A stretch of 64,000 nt of DNA from Bubalus kerabau. Lineage: Eukaryota; Chordata; Mammalia; Artiodactyla; Bovidae. The translations under genes were made by a program, and so were the position numbers. The notes under the pieces are model-generated. The model was not told where the DNA came from, made no database searches, and worked only from the letters and a program-made list of their open reading frames with translations. How positions within the stretch are numbered: position 1 is the stretch's first letter; each line of letters opens with the position of its first letter. Positions 28,003 through 40,673 of this stretch are shown piece after piece. The stretch lies in NCBI RefSeq assembly GCF_029407905.1, contig NW_026577925.1, positions 744,001 through 808,000 on the forward strand, written 5' to 3'.

Positions 28003-29348
28003 GGGAACTTCGGTGTTCCCCTGGAGTGAGACCGGTATGTTGGGGAACTTTGGGGTCGCATCAAGGGTGCCAAGTAGCATTTCGAACTTTAAGATGGAAC
28101 GTGGGACTTCTCTTGAGACTCTAGCTGGCAAGGGCCTCATATTGCGATGAAGGGGGGACCACATGGTTTTTAAGACTTGAGGCTGAATTCTCGAATTACG
28201 ATGGGAAATTTAGAATTCCTCTTGTGTTGACCGTGGGAAGACCAATCTTCCATTCAAATTGTGAGGGAGAGATGGAGGTTGCTCTCGAGTCACTGTAGGG
28301 CAAAATAGACCTCATCTAGGCTTGTGTCTAGGACAAAATGTTCCACTCCAGGGGCGACAGGGATCTCGGGGTTGCATTCCAAACTCACCCGGGGAGTCAG
28401 GCCTCGTCTCGAGGGAAGCAAAGGACTCCACTCTCCTCTCGAGTCGCACCGGGTATTTCTTGGACCCAACTGAGTGGCCTAAAGGGAGTCAATCCTCCTG
28501 TGAAATTTGGAGAGAGGACCAGGATTTGCTCTCCAGGTCAGGCAGGAAAAGAAGGCCCCCATCTCTCCTTGACGGGGGCATCTTGTGGTTTTTCTCGAAC
28601 TGCGGCGCCAGTGTGGGTTTTCTCACGAGGTACGATGGGGTACTCAGGGAGCCTCTTGGGTGGTACTAGGGAAGTCAGTTTTCCTGCTTGTGGCGTGGTG
28701 GGCGCGTCCTTGCTCTGGAGTCATGGTAGGGGAATCGGGCATCAAGAGACGTTGAAAAAGGACTCTCCAAGTCTTTCTCGGGTTACTTCAGGAAACTCTG
28801 GGTTCCCTCGACTTGTGCCAGTGACCTCAGGTAGCTTCTCAGGGAGCCTCTGAGAATTCAGGGATACTGTGGTGTTGGGAGGGGCCTCTCGGGACACCAC
28901 TGAGTTTGGTTCAATGGAAGAGGGCCTCTTCTCTAGTTGAGGCAGGAACCTCAGGGTTCCTCTCCATTTCTGACTCCAATTGCAGGGTCCCTGAAGAGTT
29001 GGGACAGGAGAGTAAGGCCTCGTCTTGTGTGAAGGAATGCAACATCACTTGCCTCTCGAGTTGTTCACGAGGTGACAGTCCACATTTGGAGCTGTGAGTG
29101 GAATCTGCGGGTTTTTCCAGACGATGCATGGGGATGTCAGTGTCCCTTCGTGTTGTGCCTTCATCCACAGGGTTGCCTTCGAAGAGATGTCCAGGCGTCA
29201 GGTTCTTATCTAGAGTGCACCGGGAATTCGGGATCTTTCAGCATATGGCACCAACCATGAGGCTACTTTTCGAATTTCCTCATGAGACCGGCCTCATCCG
29301 GAGGTTCGCGGGGAACGTCGGGAACCCCTTGCAGACAAAACATGGGAA
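27757..29348 (+). repeat. Duplicated satellite segment, copy 2 (partner at 6590-8180)
   Basis: Partner of 6590-8180 with the same private variants and the same monomer-length anomaly. Outside these limits the two regions are no more alike than random monomers of the same subfamily. Confidence 0.75.
27882..28124 (+). repeat. B/A hybrid step with 121-bp duplicated segment (copy 2)
   Basis: Same structure as at 6715-6957 with the step at 28002/28003, exactly 21167 bp from the first step. The identical breakpoint shows a single origin followed by duplication of the surrounding segment. It makes the unit starting at 27226 1518 bp long. Confidence 0.8.
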
Positions 29349-31680
29349 TCGACCCTTCTGTCGCAATCAGGAGGGGTGAAGGGGCTCACAGGAAGTGGTG
29401 CCGTGAACTTTGGTGTTTCCCTCGAGTGAGACCGGTATGTCAGGGAACTTTGGGGGTCGCATCAAGGGTGCCAAGTACCGTTTTGTACTTTAGGATGAAA
29501 CATGGGACTTCTCTTGATACGCTGTAGCGGCCAAGGGCCTCATCTTGCGATGACGGGGGAGCCACGTGGTTTTTCTCGAGTTGCGGCGGGATTCTCGAGT
29601 TACGACGGGGATTTCAGGCTTCCTCTTGTGTTGGGCCAGGGAAGTCCAATCATCCATTCGAGTTGCGAGGGAGAGCTGGGGGTTGCACTCGAGTCACTGC
29701 AGGGCAAAGGAGACCTCATCTAGGCTTGTGTCCAGGACCTAATGTTCCTCTCCAAGGGCCACAGGGATCTCAGGTTTGCATTCCAGACTCACCCAGGGAG
29801 TCAGGCCTCATGTCGAAGGGAAGCAAAGGACTCCGCTCTCCTTTCGAGTCGCGAAGGGCACCTCGTGGGGCCCATTTTGTGGCCTAAAGGGAGTCAAGCC
29901 TCCTGTGAAGTTTGGAGAGAGGATTTGGGACTGGTCTCCAGGCCATGCAGGAGAAGATGGCCCTCATCTCGCGATGACGGAGGGATCTTGTGGGTTTTCT
30001 CGAGCTGCGGCGCCAGTGTGGGGTTTCACACGAGGTACGACGGGGAGCTCAGGGAGCCTCTCGTGTGGCGCCAGGGAAGTCAGGTCTCCATGTGCATGGC
30101 GAGGGGGAGCGCATTATTGCTCTCAAGCTATGGTAGGGGAATCTGACCTCAAGACACATTGAAGAAGGACTCTCGAGGTCTTTCTTCGGTTGTGGCAGGA
30201 AACCCTTATTTCCCTCGACTTTTGCCGGTGGCCTCAAGGAGCTTCTCAGAATGCCTATGAGAAGTCAGGGATACTGTGGAGATGGGAGGGGCCTCTCGGG
30301 ACTCCACTGGGTTTGTATTAATGGAAGAGGGCCTCATCTCGGGTTGAGGCAGGAACCTCAGGTTTCCTCTCCATTTCTGACTCAGATCGAAGCGTGCCTG
30401 CAGAGTTGGGATTGGATACTCAGGCCTCGTCTTGTCTGAGGGAGGGAACTCCGCTTTCCTCTCTCATTGTTTAAGGGGTGACAGGCCAGTTGTGGAGCTG
30501 TATGTGGATCCTGCGGGGTTTTCCGGACGATGAACAGGGTTGCCAGTGCCCCCTCGTGTAGTGCCTTCATCCACAGGGTTGCCTTAGAAGAGGTGTCCGG
30601 GCATCGGGTTCTTATCAAGAGCAAGAACGAGAAATCGGGGTCTTTTGGCACGTGGCACCAACACGAGGCTACGTCTCGAATTTCTTCGTGAGACTGGCCT
30701 CATCCTGAGGTGCGCCATGAAGGTTGGGAACGCCTTCTAGACAAAGCAGGGGGACCGACCTTCCTGCCGTGATCAGGAGCGGAGAAGGGGCTCAAATGAA
30801 GTGGTGCCAGGAACTTCGGTGTTCCCTTCGAGTGAGACCGGTATATTGGGGAACTTTTTGGGTCGCATCAAGGGTGCCAAGTAGCATTTCGAACTTTATG
30901 ACGAAACATGGGACTTCTCTTGAGACTCTGTAGCGGGCAAAGGCCTCATATTGCGATGAATGGGGAACCACGTGGTTTTTAAGAGTTGCGGCGGGATTCT
31001 CGAGTTACAACGGGAAATTCAGACTTCCTCTTGTGTTGGCCCAGTGAAGACCAATCTTCCATTCGAATTGCGAGGGAGAGATGGGTGTTGCTCTCGAGTC
31101 ACTGTAGGGCAAAATAGACCTCATCTAGGCTTTTGTCCAGGACATAATGTTCCTCTCCAGGTGCAACAGGGATCTCGGGGTTGCATTCCAGACTCACCCG
31201 AGGTAAGGCCTCGTCTCGAGGGGAAACAAAGTACTCTGCTCTCCTCTCAAGTCGCGACAGGTATCTCTTGCAGCCCTTTGAGTGGCCTAAAGGGAGTAAA
31301 GCCTCCTGTGAAGTTTGGAGAAAAGACCAGGGATTGCTCTCCAGGTCAGGCAGGAAAAGAAGTCCCCAATCTCGCGATGACGGTGGGTTTTCCCGAGCTG
31401 TGGCGCCAGTGTGGGGTTTCTCACGAGGTATGACGGGGAGCTCAGGGAGCCTCTCATGTGGCGCCAGGGAAGTCAGCTGTCCATGTGCATGGCGAGGGGA
31501 GCGTGTCATTGCTCTCGAGTCATGGTAGGGGAATCCGTCCTCAAGACACGTTGAAGACGGACTCTTGAGGTCTTTCTCGGGTTGCGGCAGAATACCCTGT
31601 GTTCCCTCGACTTGTGCCGGTGACCTCAGGGAGTTGCTCAGGGTGCCTCTGAGAAGACACTGATACTGTGGAGTTGGGAG

Positions 31681-32311
31681 GGGCCTCTAGGGACTCCACT
31701 GGGTGTGGTATAATACAAGAGGGCCTCTTCTCATTTTGAAGAAGGAATCTCAGGGTTCCTCTCCATTTCAGACTCCTATCTCAGGATTCCTGCAGAGTTG
31801 GGACAGGAGAGTCAGGCCTCGTATTCTGTGGAGAAATGAAACTTAGCTTGCCTCTCGAGTTGTTCACGAGGTAACAGGTCACTTGTCGAGCTGTATGTGG
31901 AACCTGCAGAATTTTCCAAAAGATGCACGGGTGTTCAGGGTCCCTCCTTGTTGTGCCTTCATCCTACGGGATGCATTCCAAGAAGTGTACGGGCATCAGG
32001 TTCTTATTAATAGCTGACCGGGAAATGGGGTCTTTCCGCATGTGGCACCACCCACGAGGCTACATCTCCAATTTCCTCGTGAGACCGGCCTCATCCTGAT
32101 GTGCGCTGGGAAGATCGGTAACCCCTTCCACACAAAGCAGGAGAATCAACACTCCTGTTGCAATCAGGAGCGGAGAAGGGGCTCAAATCAGGTGGTGCGG
32201 GGAACATGGGTGTTACCCTCGAGTGAGGCCTGTAAGTTGGGGAACTTTGGGGGTGCCATCATGGGTGCCAAGTACAGTTTTGCACTTCATTAGGAACGTG
32301 GGACTTCCCTT
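31681..32311 (+). repeat. Duplicated satellite segment, copy 2 (partner at 24560-25190)
   Basis: Partner of 24560-25190 with the same private variants, followed in both places by a B-type block. Divergence is modest, at a few percent by eye. Confidence 0.75.
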
Positions 32312-35300
32312 GAGACGCCGTCGCGGGCAAGGGCCTCATCTTGCCAAGAGGTGGGAACCACGTGGTTTTTCTCGAGTTGCGGCGGGATTCTCGAGTTACG
32401 ACGGGGATCTCAGCCTTCCCCATGGGTTGGCCCTGGGAAGCCCAAACTTCCCCTCGGGTGGCGAGGGAAAGCTGGGGGTTGCGCTCGAGTCACTGCAGGG
32501 CCGAAGAGAACTCACCTAGGCGTGTGTCTGGGACCTAATATTCTTCTCCAGGGAAGGCAAGGATCTCGGGTTTGCATTCCAGGCTCCCCCGGGGAGTCAG
32601 GCCTCGTCTCGAGGGGAAGCCGAGGACTCCGCTGTCCTCTCGAGTCACGACGCGGGTCACTTGGAGCCCCCTGAGCGGCCTCAAGGGAGTCCAGCCTCCT
32701 CTTCCGTTTGGAGAGAGGACCCGGGATTGCTCTCCAGGACATGCAGGAAAAGAAGGCCCTCAGCTCGCGAGGACGGGGGCGTCTCAGGGGTTTCCTCGAG
32801 CTCCGGCGCCCGTGGGGGTTTTCTCCCGAGGCACGACGAGGATCTCAGGGAGCCTCTCGTGCGGCGCCAGGGAAGTCAGTTCTCCATGCGCGTGGCGAGG
32901 GGGAGCGCGTCCTGGCTCTCGAGTCACGGGAGGGGAATAGGGCCTCGAGACGCGTTGAAGAAGGACTCTCGAGGTCTTTCTCGGGGGGCGGCGGGAAACC
33001 CTCGTTTCCCTCGCCTTCTGCCGGGGACCTTAGGGAACTTCCCAGGGTGCCTCTGAGAGGCGAGGGATCCTGTGGAGGTGGCGGGGCCCCTCGGGACTCC
33101 GCTGGGTCTGGCGCAACGGAAGAGGGCCTCACCTCGAGGGGAGGCAGGCACCTCAGGCTTCCTCTCCGTTTCGGACTCCGACCGCAGGGTCCCTGCAGAG
33201 TTGGGACAGGAGAGTCAGGCCTCGTCTTGTCTGAGGAAGGGAACCCCGCTGGCCTCTCGAGTTGCTCAGGGGGTCTCAGGCCCCTCGTTGAGCTGTGTGT
33301 GGAACCCGCGGGTCTTTGCGGACGATGCACGGGGGCGGCAGTGCCTCTTCGTGTTGTGCGTTCACCCACAGGGTTGCCTTCGAAGAGGGGTCCGGGCCTC
33401 GGGTCCTTCTCAAGAGCGGACCGGGGAATCGGGGGTGTTCGGCATGTGGCCCCACCCACGTGGCTCGTCTCGAATTTCCTCGTGAGACCGGCCTCATCCT
33501 GAGGTGCGCCGGGAAGGCCGGGAACCCCTTCCAGACCACGCAGGGGAATCGCCTCTCCTGTCGCGATCAGGAGGGGAGAGGGGGCTCAGAGAAGCGGTAC
33601 TGGGACCCTCGATGTTCCCCTCGGGGGAACCCGGCGTGTCGGGGGACTTTTTGAGGTCACAGGAAGGCTGTCAGGGACCGTTTCGCCCTTCAGGGCGGAA
33701 CATGGGACTTCCCTTGAGACGCAGTCGCGGGCAAGGGCCTCATCTTGCCAAGACGCGGGAACCACGTGGTTTTTCTCGAGTTTCGGTGGGATTCTCGAGT
33801 TACGACGGGGATCTTAAGCTTCCTCTTGGGTTGGCCCTGGGAAGCCCAATCTTCCCCTGGAGTTGCGAGGGAAAGCTGAGGGTTCCGCTCGGGTCACTGC
33901 AGGGCCGAAGAGACCTCACCTAGGCGTGTGTCCGGGACCTAATATTCCTCTCCAGGGAAGGCAAGGATCTCGGGGTTGCATTCCAGGCTCCCCCGGGGAG
34001 TCAGTCCTCGTCTCGAGGGGAAGCCAAGGACTCCGCTCTCCTCTCGAGTCGCGACGCGGGTCTCTTGGAGCCCCCTGAGCGGCCTCAAGGGAGTCCAGCC
34101 TCCTCTTCCGTTTGGAGAGAGGACCCGGGATTGCTCTCCAGGCCATACACGAAAAGAAGGCCCTCAGCTCGCGAGGACGGGGGCGTCTCAGGTGTTTCTT
34201 CGAGCTGCAGCGCCCGTGGGGTTTTCTCCCGAGGCACGACGAGGATCTCAGGCAGCCTCTCGTGCGGTGCCAGGGAAGTCAGGTCTCCATGCGTGTGGCG
34301 AGAGGGAGCGCTTCATTGCTCTCGAATCACGGGAGGGGACTAGGTCCTCGAGACGCGTTGAAGGACTCGATGTCTTTCTCGGGGGGCGGCGGCAAACCGT
34401 CGTTTCCCTCGCCTTCTGCCGGGGACCTTAGGGAACTTCCCAGGGTGCCTCTGAGAGGCGAGGGATCCTGTGGAGGTGGCGGGGCCCCTCGGGACTCCGC
34501 TGGGTCTGGCGCAATGGAAGAGGGCCTCACCTCGAGGGGAGGCAGGCACCTCAGGCTTCCTCTCCGTTTCAGACTCCGACCACAAGGTCCCTGCAGAGTT
34601 GGGACAGGAGAGTCAGGCCTCGTCTTGTCTGAGGAAGGGAACCCTGCTGGCCTCTCCCATTGCTCAGGGGGTCTCAGGCCCCTCGTCGAGCTGTGTGTGG
34701 AACCCGCGGGTCTTTGCGGACGATGCACGGGGGTGGCAGTGCACCTTCGTGTTGTGCCTTCACCCACAGGGCTGCCTTCGAAGAGGAGTCTGGGCCTCGG
34801 GTCCTTCTCAAGAGCGGACCGGGGAATCGGGGGCGTTCGGCATGTGGCACCACCCACGTGGCTGGTCTCGAATTTCCTCGTGTGGACGGCCTCATCCTGA
34901 GGTGCGCTGGGAAGGCCGGTAACCCCTTCCAGACCAGGCAGGGGAATCAACTCTCCTGTCGCGTTCCGGAGGGGAGAAGGGTCTCAGATGAAGCAGTGCC
35001 GGGACACTGGGTGTTCCCCTCGAGGTAACACGGCGTGTCGGGGAACTTTTGGGGGTCGCAGGTAGGCTGTCAAGGACCGTTTCACCCTTCAGGGCGGAAG
35101 AGGGGACTTCCCTTGAGACGCCGTCCCGGGCAAGGGCCTCATCTTGCCAAGAGGTGGGAACCACGTGGTTTTTCTCGAGTTGCGGCGGGATTCTAGAGTT
35201 ACAACGAGGATCTCAGCCTTCCTCTTGGGTTCGCCCTTGGAAGCCCAATCTTCCCCTCGAGTTGCGAGGGAAAGCTGTGGGTTGCGCTCGAGTCACTGCA

Positions 35301-35560
35301 GGGGCCAAGAGACCTCACCTAGGCGTGTGTCCGGGACATAATATTCCTCTCCAGGGAAGGCGGGGATCTCGGGGTTGCATTCCAGGCTCCCCCATGGAGT
35401 CAGGCCTCATCTCGAGGGGAAGCCAAGGGCTCCTCTCTCCTCTCGAGTCGCGACGCGGATCTCTTGGAGCCCCCTGAGCGGCTTCAAGGGAGTCCAGCCT
35501 CCTCTTCAGTTTGGAGAGAGGACTCGTGATTGGTCTCCAGGCCATGCAGGAAAATAAGGC
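32300..35560 (+). repeat. Satellite I subfamily B block 3
   Basis: About two and a third units with B-type variants, entered from an A-type unit near 32300 and left near 35560, where gcgatgaccggggtgtctca and gaggtacgatgagg mark a return toward A. Several frames stay open for more than 200 codons (for example 32708-33502 and 34112-34900) because B units have few stop codons; the frames repeat with the satellite period. Confidence 0.7.
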
Positions 35561-38500
35561 CCTCATCTCGCGATGACCGGGGTGTCTCATGTGTTTCCTC
35601 GAGCTGCCGCGCCAGTGTGGGTTTCCTCACGAGGTACGATGAGGAACTCATGGAGCCTCTCGTGCAGTGCCAGGTTAGTCAGGTCTCCATGCGCGTGGCG
35701 AGGGGGAGCGTGTCATGGCTCTCGAGTCATGGTAGGGGAATCGCGACTCAACACATTTTGAAGCACTCTCGAGGTCTTTCTCGAGTCACGGCAGAAAACC
35801 CAGGGGTCCCTCGACTTGTGCCTGTGACCTCAGGGAGCTTCTTATTGTGCCTCTGATAACTCAGGGGTACTGTGGAGTTGGTAGGGGCCTCTAGGGACTC
35901 CACTGGTTGTGGTGCAATGGAAGAGGGCTTCATCTCGAGTGGACGCAGGAACCTCAGGCTTCCTCTCCTTTTCTGACTCGGATCCCATGGTCCCTGCAGA
36001 GTAGGGACAAGAGAGTCACACCTAGTCTTCTGTTGAGGAATGGACCTTCGTTTGCCTTTCGAGTTGTTTACAGGGTGACAGGCCACTTGTCGAAATGTCT
36101 GTGGGACCTGCGGGTTTTTCTGGACGATGCACGCGGGTGTCAGTGCCCCTTCGTGATGTGCCTTCATCCACAGGTTTTCCTTCAAAGAGGTGTGCTGGCA
36201 TCGGGTTCTTTTCAAGAGTGGACCGTGAAATTGGGGTCTTTCGGCATGTGGCACCACCCACGAGGCTACGTCTCGAACTTCCTCATGAGACCGGCCTCAT
36301 CCTGAGGTGTGCCCGGAAGGTCGGGAACCCCTTGCAGACAGAGAAGGGGAGTCGACCCTCCTGTCGCAATCAGGAGAGGAGAAGGGGCTCAGATGAAGTG
36401 GTGCCGGGAACCTCGGTGTTCCCCTTGAGTGAGTCTGGTATGTCGCGGAATTTTTGGGGTCGCATCAAGGGTGCCAAGTAACGTTTCGCACTTCAGGATG
36501 GAACGTGGGACTTCTCTTGAGATGCTGTAGCGGACAAAGGGCCTCATCTTGCGATGACGAGGGAAGCACGTGGTTTTTCTCGAGTTGCGGTGGGATTCTC
36601 GAGTTACGACGGGGAATTCAGGCTTCCTCTTGTGTTGGCCCAGGAAGTCTAATCTTCCATTCGAGTTGCCAGGGAGAGCTGGGGATTGGGCTCCATTCAC
36701 TGAAGGGCAAACTAGACCTCATCTAGGCTTGTATCCAGGACTTAATGTTCCTCTCCATAGGCGACAGGGATTTGGGGTTGCATTCCATACTCACCCGGGG
36801 AGTCAGGCCTCATCTCGAGGGAAGCAAAGGACTCCACTCTCTTCTCGAGTCGCGACAGGTATCTCTTGGAGCCCACTGAGTGGTCTTTGCTCTGTAGGAG
36901 AGCTCTAGTGTTCATAAGCCTGTACATAAGTGAACACAGACATTATGTGTGCATGTTGCTGCATACCCAAAATAGGGCCACAAGGAGCCTCATGCTCTCC
37001 ATGCGGCGCGGAAGCTGTGCAGCCACGCAGCAGCTGAAGAATCCAACCAATTGCTCTTTTCTTACCTCTGACAGAGCTCGCATTGCCGTAGCCCTTGGCA
37101 GTTTGAAAACACTGGGCCCTAACCCCTCTCAAAGTAGGCCTGGGTTCTAGTTCGAATAGAAAGTCAATAGCGGAGCTGAGGACAGGAACACGGCAGTCAT
37201 TTATCACACGCTCCTGCAGACTGCTACTACAGGGACACTAACGCTATAAGCTAGGAATGTCTTTGCAAGGTGCGCAAAGGACAAGGGAGAACCTTGACCC
37301 TGACTCTAGTATTTCAGTCCCCTGAGCAGATCTGAGGTTCTCCCGCTGTAGAAGCTAACCCATTCCTTTCAAATACAGGCTTCCTAACACAGGGCCAGTT
37401 GGCTGCTTGCTCTTCCACGAAGCAGGCTTCCTTAACTTGCAAACTGCGAATTCCGCTTAACAGCCTGGAGGAAAATCGCTTCTTGGAAGATTTTTTTCAG
37501 AGGCTGTATCCCCGGAGCTGGGGCCAAGCTAGGGGACCCATACTGACAAGGGAAGGCAAAACCACATCCAATGTCTTTGCTCTGGAGGACAGCTTTGGTG
37601 AGCCTAAGTCTTTCAGGAATATTTCTGGCTCCAACAGAGTCAACTTCTGTGTGTGAAGCTGCACAGCCAAAATAGGGGAACAGAGAGCCTGATTCTCTCT
37701 GTGTAGCTTTGAAGCTGTCATTCAAACAACAGCTTGCGAATCCATACAATGCTCTCCCTTACTGCTAAGAGAATTCTCATTGCTGTCGTCCTTGAAAGTT
37801 TGTAGAAATCCGCACCCTAACCCTTCTCCAAGTAGGCCTGGGTCCTAGCTCGGAACAACAGGCAACGGCGGAGCTGAGGCCAGTAAGGCACAAGTGAGGT
37901 CTCACACACTCTTGCAGCCTGATCGTCCAGGAGCAGTAAGGCCTCTTTTTCCCTGCAGGAGGCTCGCTTACCTTGCCTCCTGTGAACTGCATTTCCCAGC
38001 CTGGGCGCAAAGCTGTTCCTGGAGATTTTTTCTCAGGGGCTGTTTCCCTGGAGCTGGGTCGGACCTCGGGGGCCCAACTCACAGGGGAAGACAAAACCAC
38101 ATGGACAGGGCTATGCTCTGTAGGAGAGCTCTAGTGAACCTCATCTCTCAGGAACATTCTTGGCTTCTACAGAGACACCTCTGTGCATGAAGCTACACAC
38201 CCAACATAGTGGCAAAGGGAGTCTGATTCTCTCCGTGGGTGCTGATGCTTTGTGGCAAAGCACCTGCTTGAGAATCCATCAGCTTACGCTTCCCTCGCCT
38301 TGACAGAGGTCTCATTGCTGTAGTCCTTGGCAGTTTGGAAAGAAGCAGACCCTTACCCTTCACCAAGTAGGCCCTTGTCCTTGTTTGAATGGAAAGGCAG
38401 TAGCTGAGCTGAGGCCAGTAAGGCGCCAGTCAAGTCTGACATATTTCCGATGCCTGCTCCTTCATGGAAAATAACGTTAGAATCTGGGAATGTCTTTGCA

Positions 38501-39363
38501 AGGCTGGCAAAGGGCAGTCAGGAACCTCGACCCTGCCTCTGGAATTTCTATCTTCTCAGCACATCTGGCGGTCTCGGTCAGGAGAAACTAACCCATTCCT
38601 TGCAAATATAGGCTTCCAAACACAGGCCAGTTGGCTGTCTCTTCTTGCCGAAGGAAGCTTGCTTATCCCACCTCCTGCGAACTCCGCTTCCCAGCCTGGG
38701 GGATAAGAGGTTCTTGGAGATCTTTTCTCAGAGGCTGTTTCCACGGAGCAGGGGCCGATCCCGGAGACCCACATGCACAGGGGAAGGGAAAACCGCATGG
38801 ATAACTCTTTGCTCTCTAGGAGTGCTCTAGTGAACCTCACTCAATGGGGAATGTTCTTGGCTCCAATGGGGACATCTCTGTGTGGGAAGCTGCATAGCCA
38901 ACATAGAGACACAGAGACCTGATTCTCTCTGTGCAGCTTTGACGCTGTCGTTCAAACAACAAATTGAGAATCCACACAATGCTCTCCCTTACCACTGAGA
39001 GAGTTATCATTGCTGTAGCCCTTCGCAGTTTCTGGAAATCGGCACACAAACACTTCTCCAAGTAGGCCTGGGTTCAAGTTCAGATGAACATGCAATAGCG
39101 GAGCTGAGGCCAGTAAGGCACCAGTCAGGTGTCACACACTCTGGCAGCCTGCTCCTCCAGGGACAGTAAGGCCTCTATTTCCCTTCAGGAGGCTCGCTTG
39201 CCTTACTTCCTGTGAACAGCGTTTCCCAGCCTGGGCGGAAAGCAGTTCCTGGAGATCTTTTCTCAGGGGCTGTTTCCCCGGAGTTGGGGCGGACCTCGGG
39301 GACCCAACTCACAGGGGAAGGCAAAACCAAATGGACAGGTCTATGCTCTGTAGGAGATCTCTA

Positions 39364-39369
39364 GTGAAC
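39364..39369. other. Target-site duplication, LTR copy 1, left
   Basis: gtgaac, a perfect match to 40668-40673. It is part of the ctctagtgaacctca motif of the host repeat unit, so the empty site can be read in sister units (for example near 38132). Confidence 0.9.
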
Positions 39370-40667
39370 TGCCGGGGTCCAGCCCCAGCTGATCCAGGGT
39401 ATTCAAAGCAGAGACGGCGTAGGCGAGGGTCAGGGAACAACTGCTTAATTAAACGTTAATTAAGGATATAAAGAGTAATAAAATGAGGATAGCTCAGTAG
39501 GAAAATTCAGTGGAGAAAAGAGGCTGAGTAGCTTGGTTTACGCGGGGGACCAATAAAACTTCAAGACAAGAAGCTTGCGCCACTTACGTAGGCCGCAGGC
39601 GTCCTTCCGTTCTCCCGAAGGAGAGGAGACACTGAGGCCTCCCCGGTCGGATCTTAGAAGCCCAGGCAAAATTAGTAAGCTTGGTGGATTCCGCGCTCCA
39701 GATGGAGACTCAACCAGAGTGAGAGAGAGAGAGAGACATGGGGAGACCAGTATTTCGAGAAACTGATCCCAATTCTTTATTTTCCATGGTCTACTTTTAT
39801 ACACTGAGATGTTATGCAAAAGTCACGTGGGGTCAGCAGTCCTGACTTTTATCAAAGTCAGGTGCTTCATACAAAAGTATACAGAGGTCTTAGGGGTGTT
39901 ACATCATCTTCTGGCCGGGGGGCCTGCTGACAATTTACGACCCTCTCCTTGTGACAGCGGTCAGTCAACCAGGACACTTATTTCTCCAGGGGTGATTATT
40001 CTTAAAACAGACGCCACCCAAATAAAGTTACATTCCTATAGGGTGAGGGTGTAGTGGGTTTTAGTTAAGGAAAGAATTTACTTAGCCTAAGGTCTAACGT
40101 GATTTATATCAAAGGTTAATACTTATTTCTTCTATATATTCATTAATGTGTAGAAGGGCAGGGGATGTGGAGACTTAGCAGTAAACATCAGCTCAACAAA
40201 TGAAAAACCCTTCACCAATATGATTTCTAATCAGCCCATTATACTTATACTAATAATTTTCTAACTTTTCTAAGGAACCTGTTTTTAGAAGGTTTAAAGC
40301 ATCTCGTGCCTCTCATGGTTGGGAGGCTGTGAGCAATCACATGTGGCCGGACAAGCCTGTCAGGCAGGCTAGAGAACCTTCAGAGGAGTTTGTAGGTTAA
40401 AACACTCTTGTCACACCCAGGGGTTTTTATCAACTGGAGCTCTAGGTTAACTCCTTCTCCGAAAGAGGTGGTGGGGGACAGCCCCCCGTAAAGTCAGAGG
40501 TGTAGGTGAGAGCACAAAGTAGTAAGGTAGGCAGGCTCTGGTTATGGGGGTAGATGCTCGAGGATTTCCAGGGGGACTCCTGAGGCTCGATCCCACCTTT
40601 GCGTACGTCGAGCCTCCTTCCTCATGACCTTTGCCATGGGCGGAGTGCCTCACTCTGGCCCCCAACA
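39370..40667 (-). mobile_element. Solo LTR, class II (ERVK-like) bovine endogenous retrovirus, copy 1
   Basis: A 1298-bp element beginning TG and ending CA on the + strand, flanked by perfect 6-bp repeats gtgaac (39364-39369 and 40668-40673) and splitting one unit of the unnamed tandem family. A 6-bp target duplication is typical of class II/beta-like retroviruses. I place it on the minus strand because the family, as I remember it, starts TGTTGGGGGCCAGAGTGAGG. On that strand a TATA-like TATAAAAGTAG (39801-39791) is followed by AATAAA (39781-39776), a close arrangement reminiscent of short-R betaretroviral LTRs. A short GA run lies at ~39718-39736. There is no internal viral sequence: it is a solo LTR left by LTR-LTR recombination, and no viral gene is present. 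Open frames inside it (for example 39538-39819 minus) are not recognisable proteins. Confidence 0.88.
39776..39801 (-). promoter_or_regulatory. Possible LTR TATA box and polyadenylation signal, copy 1
   Basis: Read on the minus strand, TATAAAAGTAG (39801-39791) precedes AATAAA (39781-39776) by 9 bases. The same pair lies at 45322-45297 in copy 2. Whether the LTR is still transcribed cannot be read from sequence. Confidence 0.5.
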
Positions 40668-40673
40668 GTGAAC
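40668..40673. other. Target-site duplication, LTR copy 1, right
   Basis: gtgaac directly after the terminal CA of the LTR; the host repeat motif then resumes with ctc. Confidence 0.9.

Larger units (their letters stand above)
1..36886 (+). repeat. Bovine satellite I (1.715-type) array, left block, 26 monomers
   Basis: Head-to-tail tandem array, one orientation throughout. Using the conserved anchor aagacgcgttgaagaagg as unit start, monomers begin at 1, 1420, 3254, 4658, 6059, 7576, 8977, 10378, 11780, 13179, 14593, 15996, 17400, 18820, 20239, 21637, 23038, 24422, 25823, 27226, 28744, 30151, 31543, 32947, 34350 and 35750; the last is cut at 36886. Most are 1384-1422 bp; units at 1420 (1834 bp), 6059 (1517 bp) and 27226 (1518 bp) are longer. 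The ~1413-1422 bp units carry a small extra segment about 215 bp in (for example near 215, 13395, 17620 and 19040). Inside each unit the motif ctcgag followed by a g/c-rich tail recurs about ten times, consistent with the degenerate short subrepeats known for this satellite. No genes are seen. Satellite I is a centromeric component in cattle (established knowledge); the assignment is from sequence memory. Confidence 0.9.

Noticed and set aside
1..36886. Hundreds of open frames of 60-260 codons on both strands as genes
   Set aside because: They recur with the 1.4-kb satellite period in several frames at once, have no recognisable domains, and are broken by small indels between monomers.
1..36886. 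CENP-B box in satellite I
   Set aside because: I looked at candidate ttcg...cggg strings (for example around cttcgaagaggtgtccgggc) and none fits the required core spacing; the search by eye was not exhaustive.
39465..39560. Plus-strand TATA (gatataaag) and AATAAA in the LTR as evidence of plus orientation
   Set aside because: This would leave under 100 bp of U3; the minus-strand TATA/AATAAA pair and remembered family start fit better. Orientation remains moderately certain.
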